From: Prescottella equi
Lineage (GTDB): Bacteria; Actinomycetota; Actinomycetes; Mycobacteriales; Mycobacteriaceae
Assembly: GCF_002094305.1 (NCBI RefSeq)
Contig: NZ_LWTX01000003.1
Location: 248,001-312,000 of the forward strand
Direction of reading: 5' to 3'
Length of the DNA: 64,000 bases
Shown: positions 1-9,277 of the stretch, in pieces
Layout of the letters: each line of letters begins with the position of its first letter
Numbering within the stretch: the first letter of the stretch is position 1
Translations under genes and position numbers: made by a program
Notes under the pieces: model-generated
The model's database searches: none
The model's input: the letters and a program-made list of their open reading frames with translations, nothing else
Told to the model about the DNA's origin: nothing

Positions 1-546
1 CGTCAACTGCACCGGACGACCGTCGCGGACCCGGTACGCGTCGGACTCCATGACGTCCACGTCGGTGCGGACGTACTGCGCGATGTCGATCTTGTTGATC
101 ACCAACAGATCCGACTCGGTGATGCCCGGCCCCCGCTTGCGTGGCATCTTCTCCCCCTCGGCGGTGTCGAGCACGAACAGGAACAGATCGACCAGCACCG
201 GACTGAACGTCAGTGTCAGATTGTCGCCGCCGGACTCGTAGAGGAGTGTGTCGACGTCCGGAAACTGTTCCAGCAGTTCGACGCCCGCGGCGAGGTTCAT
301 CGTCGGGTCGTCCCGCACGGCGGTGTGCGGACACGCTCCCGTCTCCACGCCCACGACGCGTGCCGGATCGAGGATCCCGTCGAGCGTGCGTCGGACGTGC
401 TCGGCGTCCTCCTGTGTGTAGATGTCGTTGGTGATCACTGCCGGACGGCGCCCCCGTGCAGTCAGCACCGGGACGAGCGCCTCGATCAGTGCGGTCTTGC
501 CCGAGCCCACCGGGCCACCGATCCCGACCCGCAGAACGTCGGTCAT
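1..546 (-). CDS. ureG: Urease accessory GTPase UreG (C-terminus cut by window edge)
   Basis: UreG is the SIMIBI-class GTPase that couples GTP hydrolysis to nickel delivery into apo-urease with UreF and UreD/UreH in the cytoplasm. The reading frame opens with ATG at 546, and the P-loop GGPVGSGKT follows about ten residues in. Family hallmarks are readable further on: the acidic ITND stretch, the [10 protein letters not shown] segment with the conserved metal-binding Cys-Pro-His, the ESGGDNL segment and the NKID guanine-specificity motif. About 182 codons are present; the family is usually 200-225 residues, so only the C-terminus is missing. It lies 20 bp downstream of ureF in the same direction, the standard actinobacterial ureF-ureG order. 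ureD would be expected next, outside the window. Confidence 0.96.
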   Translation of the reverse strand, partial: MTDVLRVGIGGPVGSGKTALIEALVPVLTARGRRPAVITNDIYTQEDAEHVRRTLDGILDPARVVGVETGACPHTAVRDDPTMNLAAGVELLEQFPDVDTLLYESGGDNLTLTFSPVLVDLFLFVLDTAEGEKMPRKRGPGITESDLLVINKIDIAQYVRTDVDVMESDAYRVRDGRPVQLT

Positions 547-566
547 GTCTTCTCCTTCCTCTGGTG

Positions 567-1256
567 TCAGCTGACGAACAGGCGGGCGTCGGCCCGCTCG
601 TGTCCCGCCGACATCACGTCGGCGACGGGAGTGCACCCGCCGAGGTCGTTCAGGTCGCGGCGCAGCGCGGCCGCGGTGACCTCCCCGATCACCGGGGCGG
701 CGTCGGCGAGGATTCGTTGCGCTCGAATGTGATCGGTGAGCCGCAGCCGCAGCGCGGCACCCACCAGGCTGGCGGAGAACGCGAACAGATCACCGGCCAC
801 CGCCTGCGCGACATCCACCCCGCACGCCGCCGCGACCACCCCGGTGACCACCGGCTGTGTGCCGGGGGAACGCTTCGCGGCGACGTCCTCGCCGAACCGC
901 TCGATCTCGGGACGGCCGAACGTCTCGCGCGCGACCGCGAGCATCTGGTGGCCGGTCCGGATACAGGCGCGCCGCAACTCGCGGTTGAGCTTGGTGGCGT
1001 GCAGGCGTCGGTCCACTCGGTGCAGCGCCTCACGATCCCCGTCCCGAACAGCGTTGTGCGCGAGCGCCAGTGCCGTCGCGTCGGCGGGACCGACCGAATG
1101 CCGCAACAGATCCGCCAGCAGCTCAGGAAGCGTCGCCGGCGTCACCGACCCCGTCTGCGCGTACCCCTCGAGGCCGTGCGAGAGCGTGTAGAACCCGGCG
1201 GGGAACGCCGAATCGGTGAGTTGCAATGTCACGAGCAGAGCTGCCACGTCGGTCAT
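567..1256 (-). CDS. ureF: Urease accessory protein UreF
   Basis: A protein of 229 residues that acts with UreD and UreG as the platform activating urease and gating UreG GTPase activity. The N-terminal [24 protein letters not shown] stretch matches the UreF signature (here residues about 7-30), and the helical body that follows has family length. ATG at 1256 is chosen over upstream in-frame codons because those lie inside the 3' end of the urease structural gene; the chosen start leaves only a 7-bp gap after the ureBC stop, so translational coupling is likely. Identification is firm by motif and context. Confidence 0.95.
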   Translation of the reverse strand: MTDVAALLVTLQLTDSAFPAGFYTLSHGLEGYAQTGSVTPATLPELLADLLRHSVGPADATALALAHNAVRDGDREALHRVDRRLHATKLNRELRRACIRTGHQMLAVARETFGRPEIERFGEDVAAKRSPGTQPVVTGVVAAACGVDVAQAVAGDLFAFSASLVGAALRLRLTDHIRAQRILADAAPVIGEVTAAALRRDLNDLGGCTPVADVMSAGHERADARLFVS

Positions 1257-1263
1257 GCCGGCC

Positions 1264-3435
1264 TCACACGATGTAGAACAGTTGGGTGAGCGGAAGGCGT
1301 TGCGCCGGAGCGATCGTGACGGTCTCACCGTCTGCGCGGACGTGGTAGGTGTCCGGATCGACGGTGATGTGCGGCGTCCCGGTGTTGCGCACCATGTCCT
1401 TCTTGCCGACCGAACGGCAGCCGCGCACCGCGACCACCGGGCTCTGCAGACCCAACCTCTCGGGCACACCGGCGTCGAGCGCCGCCTGCGATACGAACGT
1501 CAGCCGGGTCGCGCGCATCGCCGCACCCAGCGCACCGTACATCGGGCGGTACCGCACCGGCTGCGGCGTCGAGATCGAGCCGTTGGGGTCGCCCATGACC
1601 GACCAGCAGATCAGGCCGCCCTTGAGCACGAGACTCGGCTTGGCGCCGAACGAATGGACCGGCCACAGCACGATGTCGGCTAGCTTGCCGGGCTCGAGTG
1701 AACCCACGTGGTCGGCCACACCCGCCGCGAGCGCCGGATTGATCGTGGTCTTCGCGACGTACCGCAGGATCCGGTTGTTGTCGTTGCGCGACGAACCGTC
1801 CGGCGCGGTGTCCTCGGGCAGCGAACCCCGCTGATCCTTGCAGTGATGGGCGGTCTGGATCGCGCGCGTCCACGTCTCGCCCACCCGGCCCATCGCCTGC
1901 GAATCGGACGAGAAGATCGAGATGACGCCGTCGTCGTGGAGCACCGTCTCCGCTGCGATCGTCTCCGCCCGCACCCGCGAATCCGCGAACGAGACGTCCT
2001 CGGGGATGTCGTGCCGCAGGTGGTGGCACACCATCACCATGTCCAACAGTTCGTCGACCGAGTTCACGGTGTACGGCAGTGTCGGATTGGTCGACGCCGG
2101 AAGCACGTTCGGCTCACCGGCGATGCGCAGGATGTCCGGGGCGTGGCCGCCGCCCGCGCCCTCGGTGTGGAAGGTGTGGATGGTCCGGCCGTCGATCGCA
2201 GCGAGCGTGTCCTCGTAGAATCCCGACTCGTTGAGGGTGTCGGCGTGGATCGCCACCTGCACGTCCATGTCGTCGGCGATCCGCAGCGCGGCATCGATCG
2301 TCGCGGGCGTGGCGCCCCAGTCCTCGTGGATCTTGATCCCGCACAGTCCTGCTGCGATCTGCTCGGCCATCGCCTCCGGCAACGACGTCGCCTTCCCCAG
2401 CAATCCGACGTTCACCGGCAGCTCCTCGACGGCCTGCAACATCCGGCCGATGTGCCACGGGCCCGGTGTGCAGGTGGTGCCCTTGCTGCCGTCTGCAGGA
2501 CCGGTGCCACCGCCGATCATCGTGGTGACGCCGTTGGTGAGCGCCTCCTCCACCTGCTGTGGCGCCAGGAAGTGGACGTGGGTGTCGACGGCGCCGGCGG
2601 TCGCCACCAGGTGCTCGCCCGAGATCACCTCGGTGCCGGGACCGATCACCAGTCCCGGGCTCACCCCGTCCTGCGTACGCGGGTTGCCTGCCTTGCCGAT
2701 ACCGACGATGCGCCCGGCGCGTACACCGAGGTCGCCCTTGACGACCCCGAGCACCCCGTCGAGCACCACCACGTTGGTGATCACCAGGTCGAGGGCCCCG
2801 GACGCGGCGGTCGCGGCGGGGTCCTGCGCCATGCCGTCGCGGACGGCTTTACCACCGCCGTACACGGCCTCGTCACCGAAGGCACCGGCGTTGCAGTCGC
2901 GTTCGACCTCGACCACGAGGTTCGTGTCTGCGAGCGTGAACCGGTCGCCGACGGACGGGCCGAACAGGTCGACGTACGTGCGTCGCGGTAGAACGGCCGG
3001 CTCGGGCTCGCGGCGGTCCGCCGCGCAGTCGCCGCCCGAATCGTCGGCGGCGGAGAGGAATCCACGCTCGACCGCACGCCGGAACGCTCCGGAACGGATG
3101 TCCGGGTCGTCGAGTGGCGCTACGTGGTCACCACCGTCGTGGACCAGTCCGGCGAACCCAGCGAGCTCACGGGTGCCGCCGAACTCGCACAGCGTGACGG
3201 TGCGGGTGTCTCCCGGTTCGAACCGGACCGCCGTACCCGACGCGATGTCCAGGTGCATCCCGTACGCCGCCGCCCGGTCGAACCGAAGTGCGCGGTTGAC
3301 CTCGAAGAAGTGGTAGTGCGAGCCCACCTGCACCGCGCGGTCGCCGATGTTCGACACGGTGACCACAACTCGCCGGCGTCCGACATTGAGGGGCACCGGT
3401 TCGTCGGCGTACAGGTACTTCGCTCCCTCCGTCAT
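1264..3435 (-). CDS. ureC: Urease beta-alpha fusion protein (UreB-UreC)
   Basis: One uninterrupted frame of 723 residues carries both large urease parts. Residues about 3-100 are the beta subunit ([39 protein letters not shown]). About 45 linker residues follow, then the alpha subunit begins near residue 150 ([15 protein letters not shown]). Active-site elements are intact: HVH at 286-288, the lysine that is carbamylated in urease (GIKIHED, K368), metal/substrate histidines near 397 and 423, and the flap MVCHHL with Cys470. A normal bacterial alpha subunit is about 570 residues and beta about 100, so the excess is the linker. The start ATG has an AGGAAAGGA Shine-Dalgarno upstream. The gene sits between the CbiX-like gene and ureF. 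It hydrolyses urea to ammonia and carbamate. Confidence 0.95.
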   Translation of the reverse strand: MTEGAKYLYADEPVPLNVGRRRVVVTVSNIGDRAVQVGSHYHFFEVNRALRFDRAAAYGMHLDIASGTAVRFEPGDTRTVTLCEFGGTRELAGFAGLVHDGGDHVAPLDDPDIRSGAFRRAVERGFLSAADDSGGDCAADRREPEPAVLPRRTYVDLFGPSVGDRFTLADTNLVVEVERDCNAGAFGDEAVYGGGKAVRDGMAQDPAATAASGALDLVITNVVVLDGVLGVVKGDLGVRAGRIVGIGKAGNPRTQDGVSPGLVIGPGTEVISGEHLVATAGAVDTHVHFLAPQQVEEALTNGVTTMIGGGTGPADGSKGTTCTPGPWHIGRMLQAVEELPVNVGLLGKATSLPEAMAEQIAAGLCGIKIHEDWGATPATIDAALRIADDMDVQVAIHADTLNESGFYEDTLAAIDGRTIHTFHTEGAGGGHAPDILRIAGEPNVLPASTNPTLPYTVNSVDELLDMVMVCHHLRHDIPEDVSFADSRVRAETIAAETVLHDDGVISIFSSDSQAMGRVGETWTRAIQTAHHCKDQRGSLPEDTAPDGSSRNDNNRILRYVAKTTINPALAAGVADHVGSLEPGKLADIVLWPVHSFGAKPSLVLKGGLICWSVMGDPNGSISTPQPVRYRPMYGALGAAMRATRLTFVSQAALDAGVPERLGLQSPVVAVRGCRSVGKKDMVRNTGTPHITVDPDTYHVRADGETVTIAPAQRLPLTQLFYIV

Positions 3436-3494
3436 GTGGTGTCGTGTCCTTTCCTGCGGGTTGTACCCGCCGCTGCGAAAAACGAACGAAGAAG

Positions 3495-3520
3495 CCGACT
3501 CCCGGATACCCGGGAGTCGG
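3495..3520 (-). terminator. Intra-operon hairpin with T-rich tail upstream of ureBC
   Basis: A perfect 11-bp stem (CCGACTCCCGG and its complement) around a 4-base loop lies in the 117-bp gap between the CbiX-like gene and ureBC. Read on the minus strand it is followed by CTTCTTCGTTCGTTTTTCG, a T-rich run, so it looks like an intrinsic terminator or attenuator placed inside the urease operon. It could limit transcription into ureBC, or mark the end of a ureA-cbiX transcript with a separate ureBC promoter. A processing or stabilising hairpin is the alternative. Confidence 0.6.
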
Positions 3521-3552
3521 TCAGAGGTGTTCGGTGGTATCTGTCTGTCTGT

Positions 3553-4311
3553 CTAGTGGCCGTGACCGTGGCCGTGGCTTCCGCCGGGACCGTGGCCGTG
3601 GGCGAAGCCGTGCCCGTGCTCTGCGCTCAGTCCGTCTGCGATTCCGTCGTGCCCGTGCGCCAGATCGTGCAGGGCATCGGCCACCCGGGCCTCGACAAGC
3701 TCACGCAACGCCGCGCCGGTCAGTAGTGGGCCGCCGTCGGCGACCCCGGACGGAAGCGCCGGCCCCGAGCCGAGCCACGCCGGCAGGACGGCGATCTGCC
3801 GGGCACCCAGTCGACGACATCGGTCGATACCGTCGTCGAGGTCGGGGTCCCCGCCCGACAGAGCCACCTCCACCAGCGCCGAGGGACCGAATTGCCGCAC
3901 CAGCCGGGCGATTCGGAACAGCTCGGCGTCCTCGAACGGGGAGCCGGTCGGTGCGACGACCAACAGCGCGTCCGACGACGCGGCCGCGGCCCGGCCGCGC
4001 AACCAGCCGACCAGGTGGTCTGCCGTCCCCAGCGGGGACGACAGCACGAGGGGAGGCGAATTCGATTCCCTGCGTGCCCAACTCGAGGCTCGGGCTGCGT
4101 CGGCCACCAGACCGGAGTCCCGTCCCAGGGTCATCGGCACGACACAGACCGGGTCGGTGGACGCCGCCCGCGCGGTGTCGATCGCGGCGGTGAGGGCGCG
4201 GCCACCTGCGACGACAGTCCAGTCGGGCGAGACGGTTTGCAGGTAGGCGGGGTCGGGACACTCGTGTCCGCACACGAGGATCACGTTCACGGCGGCCACG
4301 TGCTCATCCAC
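3553..4311 (-). CDS. CbiX/sirohydrochlorin-chelatase-like protein with His-rich tail, in urease operon
   Basis: A protein of 252 residues resembling the CbiX/SirB/CfbA class II chelatases, which insert Co, Fe or Ni into tetrapyrroles. The N-terminal strand [12 protein letters not shown] carries the metal-binding His of the first half; a second half begins near residue 100 ([15 protein letters not shown]). The segment where the family often has its other metal-site His reads [13 protein letters not shown] and has none, so chelatase activity is uncertain. The last 40 residues contain 11 histidines in HGHG repeats, as in nickel-storing UreE or HypB tails. The frame has GTG starts at 4311, 4299 or 4290, overlapping or abutting the ureA stop. 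Position between ureA and ureBC, and no visible ureE, suggest nickel handling for urease; this is inference. Confidence 0.8.
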   Translation of the reverse strand: MDEHVAAVNVILVCGHECPDPAYLQTVSPDWTVVAGGRALTAAIDTARAASTDPVCVVPMTLGRDSGLVADAARASSWARRESNSPPLVLSSPLGTADHLVGWLRGRAAAASSDALLVVAPTGSPFEDAELFRIARLVRQFGPSALVEVALSGGDPDLDDGIDRCRRLGARQIAVLPAWLGSGPALPSGVADGGPLLTGAALRELVEARVADALHDLAHGHDGIADGLSAEHGHGFAHGHGPGGSHGHGHGH

Positions 4312-4609
4312 CGATCGGGTCGTGACACGACACCAACTTGGTGCCGTCGACGAAGGTGGCCTCCACCTGCACGAGCTGGGTCATCTCACGCACGCCGGGC
4401 ATGACATCGCTGCTGGTCAGCACCTGTCGACCCAGCTGCATGCACTCCGCGACGGTCCTGCCGTCACGGGCACCCTCCACGACCGCCTCGCTGATGAGCG
4501 CGACAGCCTCGCCGTGATTGAGTTGCAGCCCCCGGTCACGACGACGACGCGCGAGATCGGCAACGACGTGGATGTACAGCTTGTCCATTTCGCGCGGACT
4601 GAGGTTCAT
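4304..4609 (-). CDS. ureA: Urease gamma subunit UreA
   Basis: A protein of 101 residues, the small structural subunit of bacterial urease. It begins [20 protein letters not shown], the recognisable start of the family, followed by [14 protein letters not shown] and the C-terminal [14 protein letters not shown] and HDPI segments. The internal ATG at 4609 is preferred over one three codons upstream because it gives the canonical N-terminus. Its stop overlaps the start region of the CbiX-like gene, implying coupled translation. It is the first gene of the visible urease operon and is divergent from the nickel transporter. Confidence 0.95.
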   Translation of the reverse strand: MNLSPREMDKLYIHVVADLARRRRDRGLQLNHGEAVALISEAVVEGARDGRTVAECMQLGRQVLTSSDVMPGVREMTQLVQVEATFVDGTKLVSCHDPIGG

Positions 4610-4952
4610 GGCGAGCACTGTCCGTTCTCATCCCGAGGGATGTCTCGTTGGTGGGTGCCGCGAACCAGGGGGAGCGAGCGGAACGATCCGTCGCGAGCGC
4701 GTGCAGCAGCTTCATTCCTGGAATCTGGCGGTGCCCAACATCTTACAGATTCGCGCCGAGCTATCAAGCTCGGCCCGTTCCGAGGGAAGAGCCTGCCGAG
4801 AGGGGTACCCGTCACCACCCTGCGTTCGGAATGTGGCCGTACCGAGTCGAATTCGACGATCCGACTTGCGCGGCACTGCTACCTTCTCATCTGAACAGCC
4901 GCACATATGTCGGTCTCGTTCCCCCTTCTCCACGTCCACCCTCGGGAGGATC
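4610..4952. promoter_or_regulatory. Divergent promoter region between urease and nikABCDE-like operons
   Basis: These 343 bp contain no convincing gene. Two symmetric elements are visible: a 7-bp stem with 4-base loop at 4756-4773 (CCGAGCT / AGCTCGG) and a perfect 12-base palindrome GTCGAATTCGAC at 4846-4857. ACATATGT lies at 4903-4910. A GGGAGGA ribosome-binding site precedes nikA. No NikR-type (GTATGA/TCATAC) or Nur-type (TTGCAA repeat) site was recognised. The palindromes are candidate nickel- or nitrogen-responsive operators by position only. Confidence 0.45.
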
Positions 4953-6557
4953 ATGAAACTCGTTCCAGCTCTTTCTCTTTTCTCAGTCGTACCGATTGCC
5001 CTGGTCGGATGCACCGCGCCGGCCTCGCCTCGGCCCGACGGCGGCACCGCACTCGTCCTCGCCGACGGCTACGAACTGGGCAACTACAACCCCGTCGCCG
5101 GCTTCGGCGAGGCGGGCGAGGCCAAGGTGTACGACGGCTTGGTCCGGCTCTCCGGGGGCCGGGACTCCGGTATCCCGGCGCTCGAGCCCGCGCTCGCAGC
5201 CGAGATGCCGGTTCCCGACGCCGACGCGAAGGTGTGGACCGTCCGGATCCGCAACGGCGTCCGATTCACGGACGGCACGCCGTTCGGACCCGAGGATGTC
5301 GTCGCCACCTACCGCGCGATTCTCGATCCCGCGTCGGCGTCGCCGCTGGCCACGTCGTACGACATGCTCGAGTCGGTGCAGGCCACCGGCCCCGACACCG
5401 TGGAGTTCCGGCTCGCCTATCCGTACTCGCCGTGGCCCACCAAGCTGCTGCTCGGGATCGCACCGTCCGAACGGCTGACCGGCGGCCTGGCCGAGCAGTC
5501 GCCGCTCAACAGCGCACCGGTGGGCACGGGCCCCTACGAGCTGGTGTCGTTGCGGGCCGACCAGGCCGTGTACGAGGCCAACGAGGACTGCTGGGACGGT
5601 GCCCCGCAGGTGAAGAGGCTCACCGTGGTGTACGTGCCGGACGACAATGCCCGTGCCCAGCGGATGGCGTCCGGCGAACTCGACGGCGCCAACCTTCCGC
5701 CGCTCCTGGCGAACACGTTCGCCGACCGCGACGGGTACGAGGTGGTCGCCAACACGTCCGCGGACTGGCGCGGCGTGACGCTGCCCGCCGACAACCCGGT
5801 CACCGCCGATCCGGCGATGCGCACGGCACTCAACCTCGCGGTGGACCGGGGGGCGATGGTCGAGAGCATCCTCGCCGGGCACGGACGGGCCGCGTCCACC
5901 CCGGTGCCGGAGGTGTACGGCGACGCCTACGAGCCGAGTGCCGTGTTCCCGTTCGACCGCGTTCGGGCGGAGCAGATCCTGTCCGACGCAGGCTGGGTGC
6001 CGGGCCCCGACGGAGTGCGCGTCAGGGACGGGGCCCGCGCCGAGTTCACCGTCATGTACTTCCCGCAGGACACGCTGCGCCGGGACCTGTCGCAGGCGTT
6101 CGCCTCCGACGCATCGAAGATCGGGGTCCGGGTGAACGTCGAGGCCGTGGACCGCAGCGTCTTCCCCGACCAGCTCACCGCCAAGGCCGGACTGCTCGGC
6201 GGGGGCGACCTTCCGTACGACCCGGACACCCAGCTGTACTCGACGCTGCACTCGTCGTACGCGCGGCCCGGTGTCGGCAGCGGCTACGACAACGCCTCGA
6301 ACTACGTGAATTCGCGGATCGACCGTGCCCTCGACGAAGCCCGCCGCAGCGTCGACGCGGCCGCGCGCGCCGCCGATTACCGCGCGGTGCAGACCGCGTA
6401 CGTCGCCGACCCCGGTTACGTGATGCTGGTGTTCCTCGATCACACCTACGTGGTACGCGACAGCGACTGGACCGGCCGGGCGCCGATCCTCGAGCCACAC
6501 AGCCACGGCGTCGGCTGGGGACCGTGGTGGAACCTGCGGGAGTGGACCCGCCCGTGA
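4953..6557 (+). CDS. nikA: Nickel/peptide-type ABC transporter substrate-binding lipoprotein (NikA-like)
   Basis: A protein of 534 residues with an N-terminal lipoprotein signal ending at a lipobox cysteine (residue 20, after ALVG), so it should be anchored on the outer face of the cytoplasmic membrane. The body is SBP_bac_5 (DppA/OppA/NikA fold): VYDGLVR, VWTVRIRNGVRFTDGTPF, DVVATYRAI, a GTGPY segment and the C-terminal ILEPH region. ATG at 4953 follows GGGAGGA with good spacing; longer in-frame extensions run through the intergenic region and are rejected. Peptide and nickel binders share this fold. Nickel is inferred from the divergent urease operon; di- or oligopeptides are the alternative. 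Histidines near the C-terminus (EPHSHG) could help bind a metal complex. Confidence 0.88.
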   Translation: MKLVPALSLFSVVPIALVGCTAPASPRPDGGTALVLADGYELGNYNPVAGFGEAGEAKVYDGLVRLSGGRDSGIPALEPALAAEMPVPDADAKVWTVRIRNGVRFTDGTPFGPEDVVATYRAILDPASASPLATSYDMLESVQATGPDTVEFRLAYPYSPWPTKLLLGIAPSERLTGGLAEQSPLNSAPVGTGPYELVSLRADQAVYEANEDCWDGAPQVKRLTVVYVPDDNARAQRMASGELDGANLPPLLANTFADRDGYEVVANTSADWRGVTLPADNPVTADPAMRTALNLAVDRGAMVESILAGHGRAASTPVPEVYGDAYEPSAVFPFDRVRAEQILSDAGWVPGPDGVRVRDGARAEFTVMYFPQDTLRRDLSQAFASDASKIGVRVNVEAVDRSVFPDQLTAKAGLLGGGDLPYDPDTQLYSTLHSSYARPGVGSGYDNASNYVNSRIDRALDEARRSVDAAARAADYRAVQTAYVADPGYVMLVFLDHTYVVRDSDWTGRAPILEPHSHGVGWGPWWNLREWTRP

Positions 6558-7528
6558 CCCCGACACCCGCCCGGATGGCGTTGCGCCGGGCCGCCTTCGC
6601 GGTGCCACTGCTCGTCGTGGTGTCGGCGGCGCTGTTCGCGCTGGCGTCCCGCTCGCCGTTCGACCCTCTCGCCGGCTATCTCGGCGACCGCTACACGACC
6701 ACCAGCGACGCCGACCGCGCCCGCCTCGCCGACGAACTCGGCCTGCACGATCCGTGGTGGGCGACGTACGGGCACTGGGTGCGCGGGCTGCTGTCCGGCG
6801 ACCTCGGAGTCTCCCGCAGCTTCGGGCAGCCGGTCGCGACGGTGATCGGCGAGCGACTGCCGTGGACCCTGCTGCTCACGTGCCTCGGGCTCGGCCTGGC
6901 GATCGTGGCGTCGTTCGTGCTCGGCGTGTGGTCCGGCGCGCGCCCGGGCGGCCCGGTGGACCGACTGGTGGCGCCGCTCGCCTCGGTCGTGCAGGCCACC
7001 CCGCCGTTCGTGCTCTCCCTCGGCGCGGTCGCGGTGTTCGCGCTCTCGCTGGGATGGCTGCCCGTCGCGGGCCTCACCGACGCCGGAACGGACCCGACGT
7101 TCGGCCAGGTGTCCGAGCACCTCGTGCTGCCGGTGACCGTGCTGGCGGTCTCACAGGTGCCGTGGCTGGCGATGTCGGTGCGGCAGTCGGTGCGCGATGC
7201 CATCGGGTCGGACGCCGTCCGCGGCGCCCGGGCCCGCGGCATCCCCGAGCGGACGATCCTTCTGCGGCACGTCGTCCCGCTGGCCCTCGGCCCGTTCGTG
7301 ACGGTGATCGGTCTGCGGTTGCCGGAGATCATCGTCGGCGCGGCGATCGTCGAGGAGGTGTTCTCGTGGCCCGGGATCGCCGGCGCCGTCGTCACGTCCG
7401 CGCGTGAACTCGACTTCCCGCTGCTCGCCGCCCTCACCGTCGGCACGACGCTCATCGTGCTGATCGGGTCGCTGCTCGCCGACGTCGCGCTGGCACTGCT
7501 CGATCCGCGGGTGACCGCCGATGGGTAG
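6554..7528 (+). CDS. nikB: Nickel/peptide-type ABC transporter permease (NikB-like)
   Basis: A protein of 324 residues. It starts with GTG at 6554, which overlaps the nikA stop (GTGA), a sign of coupling. An N-terminal membrane segment (about 12-31) is followed by an external region with DELGLHDPWWATYGHW typical of DppB/NikB, then about five more helices. The cytoplasmic EAA loop (about 219-241, AVRGARARGIPERTILLRHV) contacts the ATPase subunits. Family BPD_transp_1 of the PepT importer class. Substrate follows the operon assignment. Confidence 0.9.
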   Translation: MTPTPARMALRRAAFAVPLLVVVSAALFALASRSPFDPLAGYLGDRYTTTSDADRARLADELGLHDPWWATYGHWVRGLLSGDLGVSRSFGQPVATVIGERLPWTLLLTCLGLGLAIVASFVLGVWSGARPGGPVDRLVAPLASVVQATPPFVLSLGAVAVFALSLGWLPVAGLTDAGTDPTFGQVSEHLVLPVTVLAVSQVPWLAMSVRQSVRDAIGSDAVRGARARGIPERTILLRHVVPLALGPFVTVIGLRLPEIIVGAAIVEEVFSWPGIAGAVVTSARELDFPLLAALTVGTTLIVLIGSLLADVALALLDPRVTADG

Positions 7529-8354
7529 GGCCCGCCCGGATCGCCGACTGCTGGTGTCCGCCGTCGTGCTGGCCGCGATCGTCGCGTACGCGCTGCTGGT
7601 GCCGTGGCTCGCGGGTGTGGACGACCGGCTCACGAACTTCGCCGATGCCCGACTGGCGCCCACTACCGACCACTGGTTCGGCACCGACAACGCGGGACGC
7701 GACCTGTTCGTCCGGGTGGCGGCCGGCCTGCGGGTGTCACTGTTCATCGCCGCGGTGTGCGCGGCCGCCTCCACCGTGCTGGGCGTCGGGATCGGTGTGG
7801 CTGCCGCAACTTTCGGCGGTTGGACCGATCGGATCGTGATGCGGGCGGTCGACGGCGTCAACGCGCTCCCACACCTGTTGCTGGGGATCGTCATCGTGGC
7901 GCTGTTCCGGGGCAGCCTTCCGGCGATCATCGCGTCCATCGCGCTGACGCACTGGACGCAGGTGGCCCGCATCGCCCGCTCCGAAGTCCTCGGAGTCCGC
8001 GGCCGCGAGTACATCGACGCCGCACACCTCGCCGGCGCCGGACGGTGGCACGTGATGCGGCACCACCTCGCCCCGGCCGCCGCCGGCCAGGCCCTCATCG
8101 CCGTCGTGCTGCTCCTCCCCCATGCCATCTGGCACGAGACCACGCTGTCGTTCCTCGGGCTCGGCCTGCCGCCACACCAGCCTTCGCTGGGAACACTGCT
8201 GCAGGAGGCACGTTCGACGCTCCTGCTCGGCGGGTGGTGGACCCTGCTGTTCCCGTCGCTGCTGTTGGTCGCCGCGACCCTGGCCGTCGCCGGCATCGGA
8301 GCCGCGCTGCGCGACCGGATCAACCCACCGATCCTGGAGAGGATCCCCCGATGA
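7521..8354 (+). CDS. nikC: Nickel/peptide-type ABC transporter permease (NikC-like)
   Basis: A protein of 277 residues that overlaps the end of nikB by 8 bp. The family marker HWFGTDNAGRDLFVRVAAG (about 51-69) is the DppC/NikC signature, and the EAA loop lies at about 163-181 (EYIDAAHLAGAGRWHVMRH). About six membrane helices are predicted by eye. It forms the heterodimeric membrane channel with NikB. Confidence 0.9.
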   Translation: MGRARPDRRLLVSAVVLAAIVAYALLVPWLAGVDDRLTNFADARLAPTTDHWFGTDNAGRDLFVRVAAGLRVSLFIAAVCAAASTVLGVGIGVAAATFGGWTDRIVMRAVDGVNALPHLLLGIVIVALFRGSLPAIIASIALTHWTQVARIARSEVLGVRGREYIDAAHLAGAGRWHVMRHHLAPAAAGQALIAVVLLLPHAIWHETTLSFLGLGLPPHQPSLGTLLQEARSTLLLGGWWTLLFPSLLLVAATLAVAGIGAALRDRINPPILERIPR

Positions 8355-9277
8355 CCGCCACCCTCACCATCGACGCGCTCACCGTCCGGATCCCGGTCGG
8401 ATCGGGCGTGGTGCACGCCGCCACCGACGTCGACCTGACCCTCGAGGCCGGACGCGTGCACGCCCTCGTCGGCGAATCCGGTTGCGGCAAGTCGATCGTC
8501 GCGTCCGCGGCGTGCGGACTACTGCCGTCGAACGCCCGTGTGTCCGGTTCCGTCCGGCTGGCCTCCGCAAGCGACGACATCGAGATCGTGGGTGCCCCGG
8601 AACGGCTCCTGCAGAGCGTGCGTGGGCGCCGGATCGCCCTCGTCCCGCAGTCCGCGGCCACGTACCTGACGCCCGTCCGCACCGTCGGAGCGCAGCTCGA
8701 CGAAACGCTACGCCATCTCGGAAGTCGTTACGGTGTGGACGAACTCCTCGCCCGGGCCGGGCTCGATCCCGAGTGCCGAACGCTGTACCCGCACGAGTTG
8801 TCCGGCGGAATGGCCCAGCGGGCCGCGATCGCGTTCGCACTCGCCGGCGAGCCGGCGGTGATCGTCGCGGACGAGCCGACGTCGAGCCTCGATCCCGACC
8901 TCACCGAGCGGATCCTCACACTGCTCGACGGGTGCGCCGACGCCGGAGCCTCCGTTCTGCTGATCACGCACGACATCGCGGCCGCCCGGCGCCACGCCGC
9001 CGCCGTGTCGGTGATGTATGCCGGACGGATACTCGAATCCGGTCCGGCCGCCGAGGTTCTCGACGATCCCTGGCACGACTACACCAAGGACCTGATGGCC
9101 GCCCTCCCCGGCAACGGGTTGCGCCCCATGCCGGGCACGCCGCCCGAACTGACCGACCTGCCCGACGACTGCGTCTACCATCTGCGTCGCCCGGGCACCG
9201 CCTTCTCGGGCGGCCGGACCCAGCTCGTCCGGAGCGGCGCGCGCGTGGTCCGCACCCGCGTCGGAGGTGGATCGTGA
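8351..9277 (+). CDS. nikD: Nickel/peptide-type ABC transporter ATP-binding protein (NikD-like)
   Basis: A protein of 308 residues starting at ATG 8351 inside an ATGA overlap with nikC. It shows Walker A GESGCGKS (41-48), Q-loop Gln100, ABC signature LSGGM (150-154), Walker B VIVADEP (170-176) and an H-loop LLITHD near 205. The C-terminal 50 residues correspond in place to the oligopeptide-transporter extension, but that region keeps only one cysteine (DDCVYH). It should hydrolyse ATP to drive import through NikBC. Confidence 0.9.
   Translation: MTATLTIDALTVRIPVGSGVVHAATDVDLTLEAGRVHALVGESGCGKSIVASAACGLLPSNARVSGSVRLASASDDIEIVGAPERLLQSVRGRRIALVPQSAATYLTPVRTVGAQLDETLRHLGSRYGVDELLARAGLDPECRTLYPHELSGGMAQRAAIAFALAGEPAVIVADEPTSSLDPDLTERILTLLDGCADAGASVLLITHDIAAARRHAAAVSVMYAGRILESGPAAEVLDDPWHDYTKDLMAALPGNGLRPMPGTPPELTDLPDDCVYHLRRPGTAFSGGRTQLVRSGARVVRTRVGGGS

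Noticed and set aside
4610-4952. Possible cobalamin, M-box or NiCo riboswitch between the urease and nik operons
   Set aside because: None of the conserved core segments of these classes could be recognised on either strand.
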